Shown: piece by piece, positions 1 through 6,719 of the stretch
Layout of the letters: the number at the start of each line of letters is the position of its first letter
How positions within the stretch are numbered: the first letter of the stretch is position 1
From: Thermoplasmata archaeon
Lineage (GTDB): Archaea; Thermoplasmatota; Thermoplasmata; RBG-16-68-12
Length of the DNA: 9,980 nucleotides
Reading direction: 5' to 3'
Assembly: GCA_013329855.1 (NCBI GenBank)
Contig: DUJI01000012.1
Coordinates: forward strand, 1-9,980
The notes under the pieces: generated by a model
What the model was told of the DNA's origin: nothing
Databases searched by the model: none
Seen by the model: only the letters and a program-made list of their open reading frames with translations
Translations under genes and position numbers: made by a program

Positions 1-253
1 CGTCAAGGCGACGGTGAAGGGGCCCGAGTTCGTCATCGAGAACTTCCTGGGCGAGAAGTTCCCGCGGAAGGCGAGGATCCTCGGCGCCACGAAGGTCGAG
101 GTCAAGGGGGACCAGGTCCTCCTCACGGGCCCGGACATCGAAGCCGTCTCCCAGACCGCGGCGAACATTGAGCAGGCGACGAAGATCAGGGGATTCGACC
201 CCCGCGTATTCCAGGACGGGATCTACATCACGAGGAAGGCCGGGGAGGCCTGA
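1..253 (+). CDS. rpl6: Ribosomal protein uL6 (L6), 3' part only, cut by window edge
   Basis: Large-subunit ribosomal protein L6, which binds 23S rRNA near the factor-binding/sarcin-ricin region. The reading frame enters from the left edge (first full codon at base 2) and ends at TGA 251-253, so about the last 83 residues are present; the full archaeal protein is usually near 180. The second L6 domain is recognisable by ENFLGEK.PRKA, then [19 protein letters not shown] and the archaeal terminal motif RVFQDGIYI. An internal GTG could be read as a start, but homology continues upstream of it, so it is not the true start. It is the first visible gene of the operon, and rpl32e begins two bases after its stop. 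A GGAGG at 244-248 inside its end serves as ribosome binding site for rpl32e. Nothing suggests damage; it is partial only because of the window boundary. Confidence 0.95.
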   Translation, partial: VKATVKGPEFVIENFLGEKFPRKARILGATKVEVKGDQVLLTGPDIEAVSQTAANIEQATKIRGFDPRVFQDGIYITRKAGEA

Positions 254-255
254 GC

Positions 256-1056
256 ATGGCTGACGAAGAGACCACGCCGACGCCGAAGAAAGTGAAGAAA
301 GCGCTGCCTGAGGCGCCGCCCGAGCCCGTTCCGGAGCGCAAGCTGCCGACGTCCCAGGAGATTCGTGCCGCGAAGAAAGCCGAACTCGTCGCCTGGGCGG
401 AGTCCTTCGGCCTCGACGCGGAAGGCAAAGTCGACGAGTTGCGGAAGCGCGTGGCCGAGTACGTGCTCCAGGAGCAGAGGGCCGCCGCGGCCGTGGCGGA
501 GCCCACGGCGACGAAGGCAGTCGAGGCGAAGCCCGCGCCCACGGAGAAGAAGCCTGCGCCCGGACCGGCCCCGAAGCCCGCGAAGAAGGCGAAGGAAGAG
601 GCCGAGAAGGAGGAGGGCGAGGAAGAGGAAGCCGAGGAGGAGTACGAGGCCAAGCAGAAGCCCAAGCTCGACCCCCGGCTGGAACGGCTTCTCGCCGTCC
701 GAGCCCTCAAGTCCGCGTCGCGCCCCACCTTTCACCGCCAGGAGTGGTTCCGCTACAAGAAGTTCGGCGACGAGTGGCGGAAGCCCCAGGGCGGGCAGTC
801 CAAGCTGCGCCGCCACTTCGGATACCGCTGGAACCTGCCCTCCATCGGCTACCGCGGGCCTCGCGCGGTCCGTGGCCTCCATCCGAGCGGGTTTCAGGAA
901 GTGCTCGTGCACAACGAGCGTCAGCTCGACGGGTTGGACCCTGCGAAGCAGGCCGTCCGCATCGCCCACGGGGTCGGCGCCCGCAAGCGGGAGATCATCG
1001 AGAAGGCCTGCGACGACAAGGGCCTCCGCGTGTTGAACCGGATGGTGACGGAATGA
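256..1056 (+). CDS. rpl32e: Ribosomal protein L32e with SAP-like N-terminal extension
   Basis: Archaeal/eukaryotic-specific large-subunit protein eL32. The conserved core is residues ~138-260 (DPRLERLL.VRALKSASRPTFHRQEWFRYKKFGDEWRKP, then RRHFGYRWNLPSIGYRGPRAVRGLHPSGF). At 266 residues it is about twice the usual core length (~130). The extra N-terminal part has two sections. Residues ~34-72 match the SAP-motif pattern (KAEL, then FGL, GK..EL.KRV), a helix-extension-helix fold often associated with nucleic-acid binding. Residues ~74-137 are a linker rich in Ala, Pro, Lys and Glu with an acidic run near 116-130. Start ATG 256 is preceded by GGAGG (244-248) at 7 nt spacing. The gene ends in an ATGA overlap with rpl19e. 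Core assignment is secure; the SAP reading is by pattern and its function is unknown. Some other archaea also extend L32e at the N-terminus, but with different sequences. Confidence 0.95.
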   Translation: MADEETTPTPKKVKKALPEAPPEPVPERKLPTSQEIRAAKKAELVAWAESFGLDAEGKVDELRKRVAEYVLQEQRAAAAVAEPTATKAVEAKPAPTEKKPAPGPAPKPAKKAKEEAEKEEGEEEEAEEEYEAKQKPKLDPRLERLLAVRALKSASRPTFHRQEWFRYKKFGDEWRKPQGGQSKLRRHFGYRWNLPSIGYRGPRAVRGLHPSGFQEVLVHNERQLDGLDPAKQAVRIAHGVGARKREIIEKACDDKGLRVLNRMVTE

Positions 1057-1517
1057 GGTTCGACCACCAGCGCCGCCTCGCGGCCTCCATCCTCGGATGT
1101 GGCGTGAACCGCGTGCGGATTACCACGGACCCCGCGGAGCAGGAGAACATCTTCGACGCGATCACCCGGGAGCAGGTCCGGGAGCTGGTCCGCCGCAACG
1201 TGATCACGAAGCGGGAGGAGATCGGCGTCTCCCGGTCGCGGGCGCGGCTTCATGCGGCCCAGAAGGCCAAGGGGCGGCGCCGCGGCCAAGGCACCCGAAG
1301 GGGGAGCGCGAACGCCCGCATGCCTCGGAAGCGGCAGTGGATCGGGACGATCCGGCGGCTGCGTGCCTACCTGCGGGAGCTCAAGGCCCAGGGCCGGATC
1401 GACGTTCACACCTACCGCCGGTTCTACCGGCAGGCCAAGGGCGGCATGTTCAAGTCCAAGGCACACCTGACCCAGCAACTCCAGATGGCGGGCGTCTTGA
1501 AGGAGGCATCGAAATGA
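1053..1517 (+). CDS. rpl19e: Ribosomal protein L19e
   Basis: Archaeal/eukaryotic-specific large-subunit protein eL19, a long basic helical protein that reaches between subunits. It has 154 residues, normal for the family. Diagnostic segments are the N-terminal QRRLAASILGCGVNRV, VRELVRRNVITKREEIGVSRSR, the basic KGRRRGQGTRRGSANARMPRK stretch, and WIGTIRRLRAYLRELK followed by YRRFYRQAKGGMFKSKAHL. The start is ATG 1053, overlapping the rpl32e stop as ATGA; a longer in-frame reading from a GTG at 744 lies inside rpl32e and is an artefact of high GC. A GGTGA at 1044-1048 may act as a short Shine-Dalgarno, but coupling through the overlap is likely. The 3' end overlaps rpl18 in another ATGA. Confidence 0.96.
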   Translation: MRFDHQRRLAASILGCGVNRVRITTDPAEQENIFDAITREQVRELVRRNVITKREEIGVSRSRARLHAAQKAKGRRRGQGTRRGSANARMPRKRQWIGTIRRLRAYLRELKAQGRIDVHTYRRFYRQAKGGMFKSKAHLTQQLQMAGVLKEASK

Positions 1518-2017
1518 AGCACCAGGGTCCCCACTTCCGCGTCGCGTTCCGACGCCGTCGCGAGGGGAAGACCGACTACCGTCGCCGGCAGAAGCTCCTC
1601 CGGAGCCCCATGCCGCGCGCCGTGGTCCGCAAGACGCTCAACCAGACGCTCGTCCAGATCGTCGAGGAGGACGCCGCAGGGGACCGCGTCCTCGCCTCCG
1701 CGCGCTCCCTGGACCTCAAGGAGCACGGCTGGTCTGTCGGCACGGGGAACGTCCCGGCCGCGTACCTGACCGGGTACCTCGCGGGTAAGCGTGCGATCGC
1801 CCAGGGAGTCAAGGGCGCCGTCCTGGACATCGGGGTCCAGCAGCCCACCCGGGGGGGCCGCGTCTTCGCGGCGCTCCAGGGCCTCCTGGACGCAGGCGTT
1901 CAGGTGCCCCACAGCAAGGAGATCCTGCCGGACAAGGAGCGGATCCGCGGCGAGCACATCGGCGAGGCGGTCGTCAAGTCCTTCGAAGCGGTCAAGGCCA
2001 AACTGGAGGCGGCCTGA
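1514..2017 (+). CDS. rpl18: Ribosomal protein uL18 (archaeal L18)
   Basis: 5S-rRNA-binding large-subunit protein of the archaeal/eukaryotic L18/L5 type, 167 residues. Seen features: basic N-terminus (HFRVAFRRRREGKTDYRRRQKLL), then PRAVVRKTLNQTLVQIV, the AAYLTGYLAGKRA segment and the VLDIGVQQPTRGGRVFAALQGLLDAGVQVPHS core, ending in GEHIGEAV. ATG 1514 is chosen because it matches the family N-terminus, overlaps the rpl19e stop (ATGA), and has GGAGG at 1502-1506 with 7 nt spacing. The longer upstream reading runs through rpl19e and is not credible. The stop overlaps the rps5 start as TGATG. Confidence 0.96.
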   Translation: MKHQGPHFRVAFRRRREGKTDYRRRQKLLRSPMPRAVVRKTLNQTLVQIVEEDAAGDRVLASARSLDLKEHGWSVGTGNVPAAYLTGYLAGKRAIAQGVKGAVLDIGVQQPTRGGRVFAALQGLLDAGVQVPHSKEILPDKERIRGEHIGEAVVKSFEAVKAKLEAA

Positions 2018-2886
2018 TGCGCGGGCGGCGGCAGCGAAGGGGCTCGCGTCCCCCGCGCGACTCCCGTCCCCAGCGGGACCTGAGCCAGTGGAACCCGAAG
2101 ACGAAGCTCGGGAAGATGGTCCTCAGCGGCACGATCACCACGATGGGCGAGGCGATCTCGAGCGGGCTGCCCATCCGCGAGCCCGAGATCGTGGACATCC
2201 TCCTCCCGGAGACCGAAGACGAGGTGCTGGACGTGAACATGGTCCAGCGCATGACGGATTCCGGGCGCCGAGTCAACTTCGTGATCACCTGCGTGGTCGG
2301 GAACAAGGACGGCTTCGTCGGCCTGGGGCGTGCCCGGGGCCGCGAGGTGGGTCCGTCCATCCGGCGGGCCATCGACAACGCGAAGATCAACATGATCGAG
2401 GTCAAGCGGGGCTGCGGCTCCTGGGAATGCGGCTGCTACCGCGCCCACTCTCTCCCGTTCAAGGTCGTCGGCCGGTCCGGATCTGTGGAGGTCTCCCTGA
2501 AGCCCGCCCCCCAGGGCGTCGGCCTGGCCGTGGGGGACATCGCCAAGAGCATCCTGCGGCTCTCGGGGATCACGGATGCCTGGGGTTTCACGAAGGGCCA
2601 CACGAAGACCACGGTGAACTACGCGCTCGCCGCCTTCGACGGCCTGCGGAAGACCGCAGGGATCAAGGTGCCCGGCGGCCTCGCGGAGCGCCTCAAGATC
2701 CGCCAGGGCGCCGAACAGGTGTACGTGCACAAGATGGCCGCGGCCGCGGAGGCCGAAGCGCCGGCGGAGACCGAGCTCACCCAGGACGGCCGCATCGAGG
2801 GCACGGACCTCGCCGAGGAGGCCGAAGCGCCCGAGAAGGAGCAGGAGAAGCAGAGCGAACCCGAGGACCAGGTGGAGAAGCCATGA
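2017..2886 (+). CDS. rps5: Ribosomal protein uS5 (archaeal S5) with acidic C-terminal tail
   Basis: Small-subunit protein S5, near the mRNA entry/decoding region. After an Arg-rich N-terminus (residues 1-20), the N-terminal double-stranded-RNA-binding-like domain spans about 68-140 (VNFVITCVVGNKDGFVGLG, RAIDNAKINMIEV), including the archaeal cysteine motif CGSWECGC (133-140). The C-terminal domain follows to about 220 (GLAVGDIAKSILRLSGI, WGFTKGHTKTTVNYA), with an archaeal C-terminal segment to ~240. Length is 289, against roughly 210-240 in most archaea; residues ~241-289 are extra, dominated by Ala, Glu, Gln and Lys, and strongly acidic. Start ATG 2017 is preceded by GGAGG at 2005-2009 (7 nt spacing) and overlaps the rpl18 stop by one base. 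The end overlaps rpl30 (ATGA). Confidence 0.96.
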   Translation: MRGRRQRRGSRPPRDSRPQRDLSQWNPKTKLGKMVLSGTITTMGEAISSGLPIREPEIVDILLPETEDEVLDVNMVQRMTDSGRRVNFVITCVVGNKDGFVGLGRARGREVGPSIRRAIDNAKINMIEVKRGCGSWECGCYRAHSLPFKVVGRSGSVEVSLKPAPQGVGLAVGDIAKSILRLSGITDAWGFTKGHTKTTVNYALAAFDGLRKTAGIKVPGGLAERLKIRQGAEQVYVHKMAAAAEAEAPAETELTQDGRIEGTDLAEEAEAPEKEQEKQSEPEDQVEKP

Positions 2887-3374
2887 CGTACGCCGTGATC
2901 CGTCTTCGGGGCAAGCACGACCTGCGCAGGGACGTCGAGGACACCCTGAAGATGTTGCACCTCACGCGCCAGAACCACTGCGTGATCGTTCCCCAGGATC
3001 CGACCTACACGGGGATGCTCAAGGTCGTGAAGGACTTCGTCACGTGGGGCGAGGTGGACGAGCAGACCCTCGCCAAGGCGCTCCTCCGCCGGGGGCGCGC
3101 GGTGGGCGACAAGCCCATCGACGACGCGTTCGTCAAGTCCCACAGCCAGTACAAGTCCGTCTGGGACCTGAGCCAGGCCGTGGCCAAGGGCGAGGCCCGG
3201 ATCAAGGACGTCACGGACCTCCGCCCCGTCCTGCGCCTCCATCCGCCCGTGAAGGGGCTCCGCGCCGTGAAGCGCGGCTTCAACGACGGCGGCGACCTGG
3301 GCTACCGGGGCAAGGCGATCAACCAGCTCATCGAGCGCATGCTCTTCGAGGCGGGTGCCAAGGATGCCCAGTAG
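2883..3374 (+). CDS. rpl30: Ribosomal protein uL30 (archaeal L30, L7-like)
   Basis: Large-subunit protein L30 in its long archaeal form, 163 residues (usual about 150-160). The short bacterial-like core is at the N-terminus (YAVIRLRG, then DVEDTLKMLHLTRQNHCVIV), followed by TYTGMLKVVKDFVTWGEVD and the archaeal C-terminal region ending FRLHPP-like (LRLHPPVKGL) and RGFNDGGDLGYRG. ATG 2883 sits in the ATGA overlap with rps5, with GGAG at 2874-2877, and gives the expected family N-terminus; the much longer upstream open frame is a shadow. Its 3' end overlaps the likely rpl15 start by 11 nt. Confidence 0.95.
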   Translation: MTYAVIRLRGKHDLRRDVEDTLKMLHLTRQNHCVIVPQDPTYTGMLKVVKDFVTWGEVDEQTLAKALLRRGRAVGDKPIDDAFVKSHSQYKSVWDLSQAVAKGEARIKDVTDLRPVLRLHPPVKGLRAVKRGFNDGGDLGYRGKAINQLIERMLFEAGAKDAQ

Positions 3375-3801
3375 GACGCACAAGCTGCGCGGCAGCCGGA
3401 CCCACGGCCGGGGCAAGAAGCACGGCCGCGGCGCGGGAGGCCGCGGCGGTCATGGGAACGCCGGTCTGCACAAGCACAAGTTCAAGTCCATGATCAAGTA
3501 CGACCCCATGCACTTCGGCCGGCACGGGTTCACGCGGCATGCCGCGATGCACCCCGTGAAGGCGATCAACCTGGAGGAGCTCACCCGCCGCGTCGCCGAG
3601 CTCGAGGCCCAGGGCCACGCCAAGCGCACGGACTCGGCCATCGAGGTCGACCTGACCGGGGCCGGCTACGACAAGCTCCTGGGCGGCGGACAGGTCGCGT
3701 CTCCCCTGAAGATCACGGTCGCCTCCGCCTCCGAGCAGGCTAGGGCGAAAGTACAAGAGGCCGGTGGGCAAGTCCTCCTGCCCGAGGAACCCAAGGAGTG
3801 A
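3364..3801 (+). CDS. rpl15: Ribosomal protein uL15 (archaeal L15)
   Basis: Large-subunit protein L15, archaeal type, 145 residues from ATG 3364. The N-terminus is the typical rRNA-penetrating basic/glycine-rich arm (LRGSRTHGRGKKHGRGAGGRGGHGNAG), followed by HKHKFKSMIKYDPMHFGRHGF and the globular C-terminus with AINLEEL and a Lys/Glu-ending tail. A GTG at 3355 could add three residues, but family members begin close to the basic arm, so ATG 3364 is preferred. That makes an 11-nt overlap with rpl30 (stop TAG 3372-3374). The nearest GAGG (3348-3351) lies 12 nt upstream of the ATG and only 3 nt before the GTG, so the start is not decided by the Shine-Dalgarno. secY begins three bases after the stop. 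Confidence 0.94.
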   Translation: MPSRTHKLRGSRTHGRGKKHGRGAGGRGGHGNAGLHKHKFKSMIKYDPMHFGRHGFTRHAAMHPVKAINLEELTRRVAELEAQGHAKRTDSAIEVDLTGAGYDKLLGGGQVASPLKITVASASEQARAKVQEAGGQVLLPEEPKE

Positions 3802-3804
3802 GGA

Positions 3805-5409
3805 ATGCCCCTCGAGGAGAAGAAGAAGAGCAGGCTCTATGCCCTGAAGCCGCTCACGGACCGGCTTCCCGCGGTCACGCGGCCCGAGGGCCACGTCCAG
3901 TTCCGGACCAAGATGTTCTGGGTCGTGGCCATCCTCGTGCTCTACTTCGTCATGACGAACATCTACATCTACGGCCTCGACCGGGCGAACGTCATCGACT
4001 TCTTCTCCAGCCTGCGGGCCATCCTCGCGGGGGCCCAGGGCTCCCTGATGCACCTGGGCATCGGCCCCATCGTCACCGCGTCCATTATCATGCAGCTCTT
4101 CGCCGGAGCGAAGATCGTCAACCTGGACCTGGAGGATGACGAGGACAAGAGCGTCTACCAGGGCACCCAGAAGCTCCTCGTCATCATCATGATCTTCGTC
4201 GAGGCGATCCCCCAGGTCTACGGGTTCCTCAACCCCGCCAGCGGCTTCGTGACCGGGCTGAACGGGCCCCAGTTCTTCGGCCTGATCTCCGCGGGGAACG
4301 GGGCCGAGATCGCGAAGTTCCTGATCATCGTCCAGCTCTTCCTCGGCTCGTACCTCGTCTTCCTCATGGACGAGGTCGTGTCCAAGTGGGGCATCGGTTC
4401 CGGGATCTCCCTGTTCATCGCGGGCGGCGTGGCCCAGCAGATCTTCACGGGGACGTTCAACTGGGAGCCTTCTCAGGCCGGCTCCGCGGTCCCCGCGGGC
4501 ACGATTCCCAAGACCCTGTACTTCCTGGGCAACATGCCCGCCTCCCAGCTCTCCCAGAGCGGGATCGAGCAGATCATGGTGGGCCAGCCCAACCCGCTCA
4601 TCGCCCTATTTGGCACCATCGCCATCTTCTTCATGGTGGCCTACGTCGAGTCCACGCGGATCGAGCTGCCCCTGGCCCACGGCCTCGCCCGGGGCGCCCG
4701 CGGCCGCTATCCCATCCGGCTCATGTACGCGTCGAACATCCCGGTCATCCTCGTGGCCGCGGTCCTCGCGAACGTGAGCATGTTCTCCCTCCTCTTCTGG
4801 CAGCACCCGGAGTGGCCCCTCATCGGCCACCAGTGGTGGCTCGGAGCGTATCCGCTGGCTACGGACCCGCGGGTGGCCGCGGGACAGATCCAGCAGACCA
4901 CACCCATCGGAGGCGCAGCCTTCTACGTCTCCACGATTAACGGAGTTGCCGACTGGCTCCTACCGCTCTTCAACCCGATCCAGTACGGGGTCTACCTCAA
5001 AGGTCACGAGTACTGGCAGGTCCTCGTGCACCTCCTGGTCTACCTGAGCATCATGGTCTTCGGGTCCATCCTGTTCGCCAAGTTCTGGATCATGACGACG
5101 AACATGGGTCCCGAGGACGTGGCGCGGCAGATCGAATCGAGCGGGATGCAGATTCCCGGATTCCGGCGAGATCCCAGGGTACTCCGCCGGGTGCTCGACC
5201 GCTACATCCCGGTCGTGGCCGTCATCTCGGGCGCGGCGGTGGGGGCCTTGGCTGCGGGGGCCGACATGATCGGCACCGTGGGCAACGCCTCCGGGACCGG
5301 GGTGCTCCTAGCCGTAGGCATCCTCATCCAGACCTACGAGGCCATCGGCCGCGAGCAGATGATGGAGATGCATCCCGTCCTGCGCCAGTTCTTCGGCGCG
5401 ACGGGATGA
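3805..5409 (+). CDS. secY: Protein translocase subunit SecY
   Basis: Channel subunit of the SecYEG translocon in the cytoplasmic membrane, 534 residues. Ten hydrophobic segments can be read: approx. 37-57, a short re-entrant/TM2 region 80-100, 122-142, 168-188, 197-215, 264-282, 308-332, 404-430, 466-488 and 496-512. Archaeal SecY motifs include the KWGIGSGISLFIA segment (194-206), ESTRIELPLAHG (282-293) leading the cytoplasmic loop with GRYPIRLMYASNIPVIL, and MTTNMGPEDVARQI (430-443) with the C-terminal cytoplasmic RRVLDRYIPV. It is longer than most archaeal SecY proteins (about 430-490); much of the excess is the external loop between helices 7 and 8 (~333-403, Trp/Pro/Gly rich). GGAG at 3795-3798 precedes ATG 3805 by 6 nt. 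It is the last operon gene here: in many archaea adenylate kinase follows secY, but here the next gene is convergent. Confidence 0.97.
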   Translation: MPLEEKKKSRLYALKPLTDRLPAVTRPEGHVQFRTKMFWVVAILVLYFVMTNIYIYGLDRANVIDFFSSLRAILAGAQGSLMHLGIGPIVTASIIMQLFAGAKIVNLDLEDDEDKSVYQGTQKLLVIIMIFVEAIPQVYGFLNPASGFVTGLNGPQFFGLISAGNGAEIAKFLIIVQLFLGSYLVFLMDEVVSKWGIGSGISLFIAGGVAQQIFTGTFNWEPSQAGSAVPAGTIPKTLYFLGNMPASQLSQSGIEQIMVGQPNPLIALFGTIAIFFMVAYVESTRIELPLAHGLARGARGRYPIRLMYASNIPVILVAAVLANVSMFSLLFWQHPEWPLIGHQWWLGAYPLATDPRVAAGQIQQTTPIGGAAFYVSTINGVADWLLPLFNPIQYGVYLKGHEYWQVLVHLLVYLSIMVFGSILFAKFWIMTTNMGPEDVARQIESSGMQIPGFRRDPRVLRRVLDRYIPVVAVISGAAVGALAAGADMIGTVGNASGTGVLLAVGILIQTYEAIGREQMMEMHPVLRQFFGATG

Positions 5410-5414
5410 CGGGT

Positions 5415-5433
5415 CGCCCTCACGGCGAGGGCG
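5415..5433. terminator. Hairpin between convergent secY and ABC-module ends
   Basis: A perfect 7-bp GC-rich inverted repeat, CGCCCTC (5415-5421) and GAGGGCG (5427-5433) with a 5-nt loop, begins 6 bases after the secY stop. It overlaps the last codons and stop of the minus-strand gene (stop 5420-5422). Being symmetric, it would form in both transcripts. There is no T-tract on either side, and archaeal termination usually depends on U-runs, so calling it a terminator is an inference from position. It could also protect 3' ends or be chance in GC-rich DNA. Confidence 0.3.
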
Positions 5434-5944
5434 CGCGCAGGGTGAGCTCCTCGGATTCGCTGTCGTAGCTCACGAGCTCCGTGTAGCGACCCCAGTAGAC
5501 CAGGGCGTTGAACAGGTCGGCCGCGTTGTGCGTGCCCACCTGGGCGGCGATGGCCCCGAGCACCTCGTCGCGGGACAGGGGTCGCCCCGCGGCGCGGGCC
5601 ATGGCCATGACCTCCTTGAAGATGGGCACATCGTCGATGATGTCCCGGATGATCTTCTTCCGCTCGCGGACGCCCGCGTGGAGGACCTTGCGACTGAGGT
5701 CCGTGATCGTGAGATCGCCCTCGGAGACCTTGACGAACCCGAGCAGCTCGGCCGCGTCGATGATGGGGCCGAGCCGGTCGATGTCCATCTCCACCTCCTG
5801 GGAGATGGTCGCCACGTCCGCGGAGCCTCCGACCTCGTCGATCGCCTCCACGAGGCCCAGGATCTGGCCCACGGAGACCTTGGCGATGGGGTGCATGTCG
5901 GCCAAAGACTTCCCGCCTTCATTCACTTGCGGACTATTAGGCAT
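5420..5944 (-). CDS. Stand-alone AAA-associated C-terminal domain protein (ABC-transporter accessory)
   Basis: Protein of 174 residues, resembling the 'AAA-associated C-terminal domain' family (AAA_assoc_C), known both as separate archaeal proteins and as the C-terminal part of some nitrate/sulfonate-type ABC ATPases. Seen: residues ~21-75 form a winged-helix-like segment (GQILGLVEAIDEVGG, then the AAELLGFV helix and EGDLTITDLSRKVL wing), and ~90-175 contain ERKKIIRDIIDDVPIF and the family hallmark WGRYTELVSYD (151-161). No nucleotide-binding motif, signal peptide or membrane segment is evident, so it is likely cytoplasmic. The ATPase stop is immediately followed by GGAGG (5953-5957) and, 8 nt later, this ATG, so it is translated as its own protein and is not a frameshifted tail. 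It is the last gene of the ABC module. Biochemical role unknown; a regulatory or structural partner of the neighbouring ATPase is the plausible inference. Confidence 0.85.
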   Translation of the reverse strand: MPNSPQVNEGGKSLADMHPIAKVSVGQILGLVEAIDEVGGSADVATISQEVEMDIDRLGPIIDAAELLGFVKVSEGDLTITDLSRKVLHAGVRERKKIIRDIIDDVPIFKEVMAMARAAGRPLSRDEVLGAIAAQVGTHNAADLFNALVYWGRYTELVSYDSESEELTLRAPSP

Positions 5945-5952
5945 TTGTTGGT

Positions 5953-5957
5953 CCTCC
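5953..5957 (-). promoter_or_regulatory. Shine-Dalgarno GGAGG for the AAA-associated gene
   Basis: On the minus strand the ATPase stop TGA (5960-5958) abuts GGAGG, followed by 8 nt and the ATG at 5944-5942. This strong site fixes the start and shows that the accessory protein is deliberately separate from the ATPase. Confidence 0.8.
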
Positions 5958-6719
5958 TCACACGATCAATGAATAGATTTCGTCCACCCAACCGTAGAAC
6001 TCGGGCTCCTTCCGGTTCCGCGGCCGGGGCAGGTCGATCTGCTCCACCTTGACGATCCGGCCCGGCCGGGCGGACAGGGCCACGACCCGGTCCGCGAGGT
6101 AGACCGCCTCGTCGATGCTGTGGGTGACCATGAGGACGGCGGACGGCGGCAGGTCCGGGTTCGTCCAGAGGGCCAGGATCTCGTCCCGGAGGTTCTGGGC
6201 GGTCAGGGCGTCGAGGGCCGAGAAGGGCTCGTCCATGCACAACAGGAGCGGGTCCATGACGAGGGCCCGGGCGATCCCGACGCGCTGCTTCATCCCCCCG
6301 CTCAGCTCGCGGGGGTACGCGTTCTCGAAGCCGGCCAGCCCGACCGCCTCGATGTACTTCTTCGCCTTGGATTGCCGCTCCTCCTCGGGGACCTTGTGGG
6401 CCTCGAGCCCCAGCTGGACGTTCTGGGTCACGGTCAGCCAGGGGAACAGGGCGAAGGATTGGAACACCATGGAGACCCGGGTGTCCTCGGCCCGGACGGG
6501 CTCGCCGTCGAACAGGATCCGGCCGCTCGTGGGCCGGTCCAGTCCGACGATCTCCCGGAGCAGGGTGGACTTCCCGCACCCCGACGGACCGACGATGCAG
6601 GTGAAGTCCCGGTCGTGGACCTGGAAGCTGATGTCCTCGAGCACGCGGAACTCCTTGCCGTTCTCCGCGTACGACCTGGACACGTGGTCGATCTCGAGGA
6701 TGGGATGTCCGTCGGTCAT
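5958..6719 (-). CDS. ABC transporter ATP-binding protein, nitrate/sulfonate/taurine-type
   Basis: ATPase subunit energising import through the neighbouring permease, at the cytoplasmic face of the membrane; 253 residues, normal for the TauB/SsuB/NrtD-like group. All catalytic motifs are intact: Walker A GPSGCGKST (44-52), Q-loop glutamine 87 (MVFQSFALFPWLTV), signature LSGGMKQR (139-146), Walker B LLLCMDEPF with D163 and E164, D-loop SALD (167-170) and H-loop histidine 200 (VTHSIDEA). The combination FPWLTV..N and DEPFSALDALT is characteristic of this anion-importer group. It starts at ATG 6719, overlapping the permease stop by 4 nt (ATGA). No separate Shine-Dalgarno is obvious, so translation is probably coupled to the permease. 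The protein ends soon after the ABC core (FYGWVDEIYSLIV), and the domain often fused at this end is encoded by the next gene. Substrate cannot be read from this subunit. Confidence 0.93.
   Translation of the reverse strand: MTDGHPILEIDHVSRSYAENGKEFRVLEDISFQVHDRDFTCIVGPSGCGKSTLLREIVGLDRPTSGRILFDGEPVRAEDTRVSMVFQSFALFPWLTVTQNVQLGLEAHKVPEEERQSKAKKYIEAVGLAGFENAYPRELSGGMKQRVGIARALVMDPLLLCMDEPFSALDALTAQNLRDEILALWTNPDLPPSAVLMVTHSIDEAVYLADRVVALSARPGRIVKVEQIDLPRPRNRKEPEFYGWVDEIYSLIV

Noticed and set aside
223..969. 248-residue minus-strand open frame opposite rpl32e
   Set aside because: Leu/Arg-rich composition typical of antisense frames in GC-rich DNA; the plus strand holds a clear L32e.
3355..3363. 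GTG 3355 as the start of rpl15
   Set aside because: Adds only three residues ahead of an N-terminus that already matches the family; kept as an alternative, not the call.
5940..5965. Frameshift splitting an originally fused ATPase/AAA-associated protein
   Set aside because: A proper TGA, a GGAGG and an ATG at 8 nt spacing show a real gene boundary, and stand-alone AAA-associated proteins are known in archaea.
5528..6052. Plus-strand frames opposite the AAA-associated gene and ATPase end
   Set aside because: No family resemblance, and they span two well-supported minus-strand genes.
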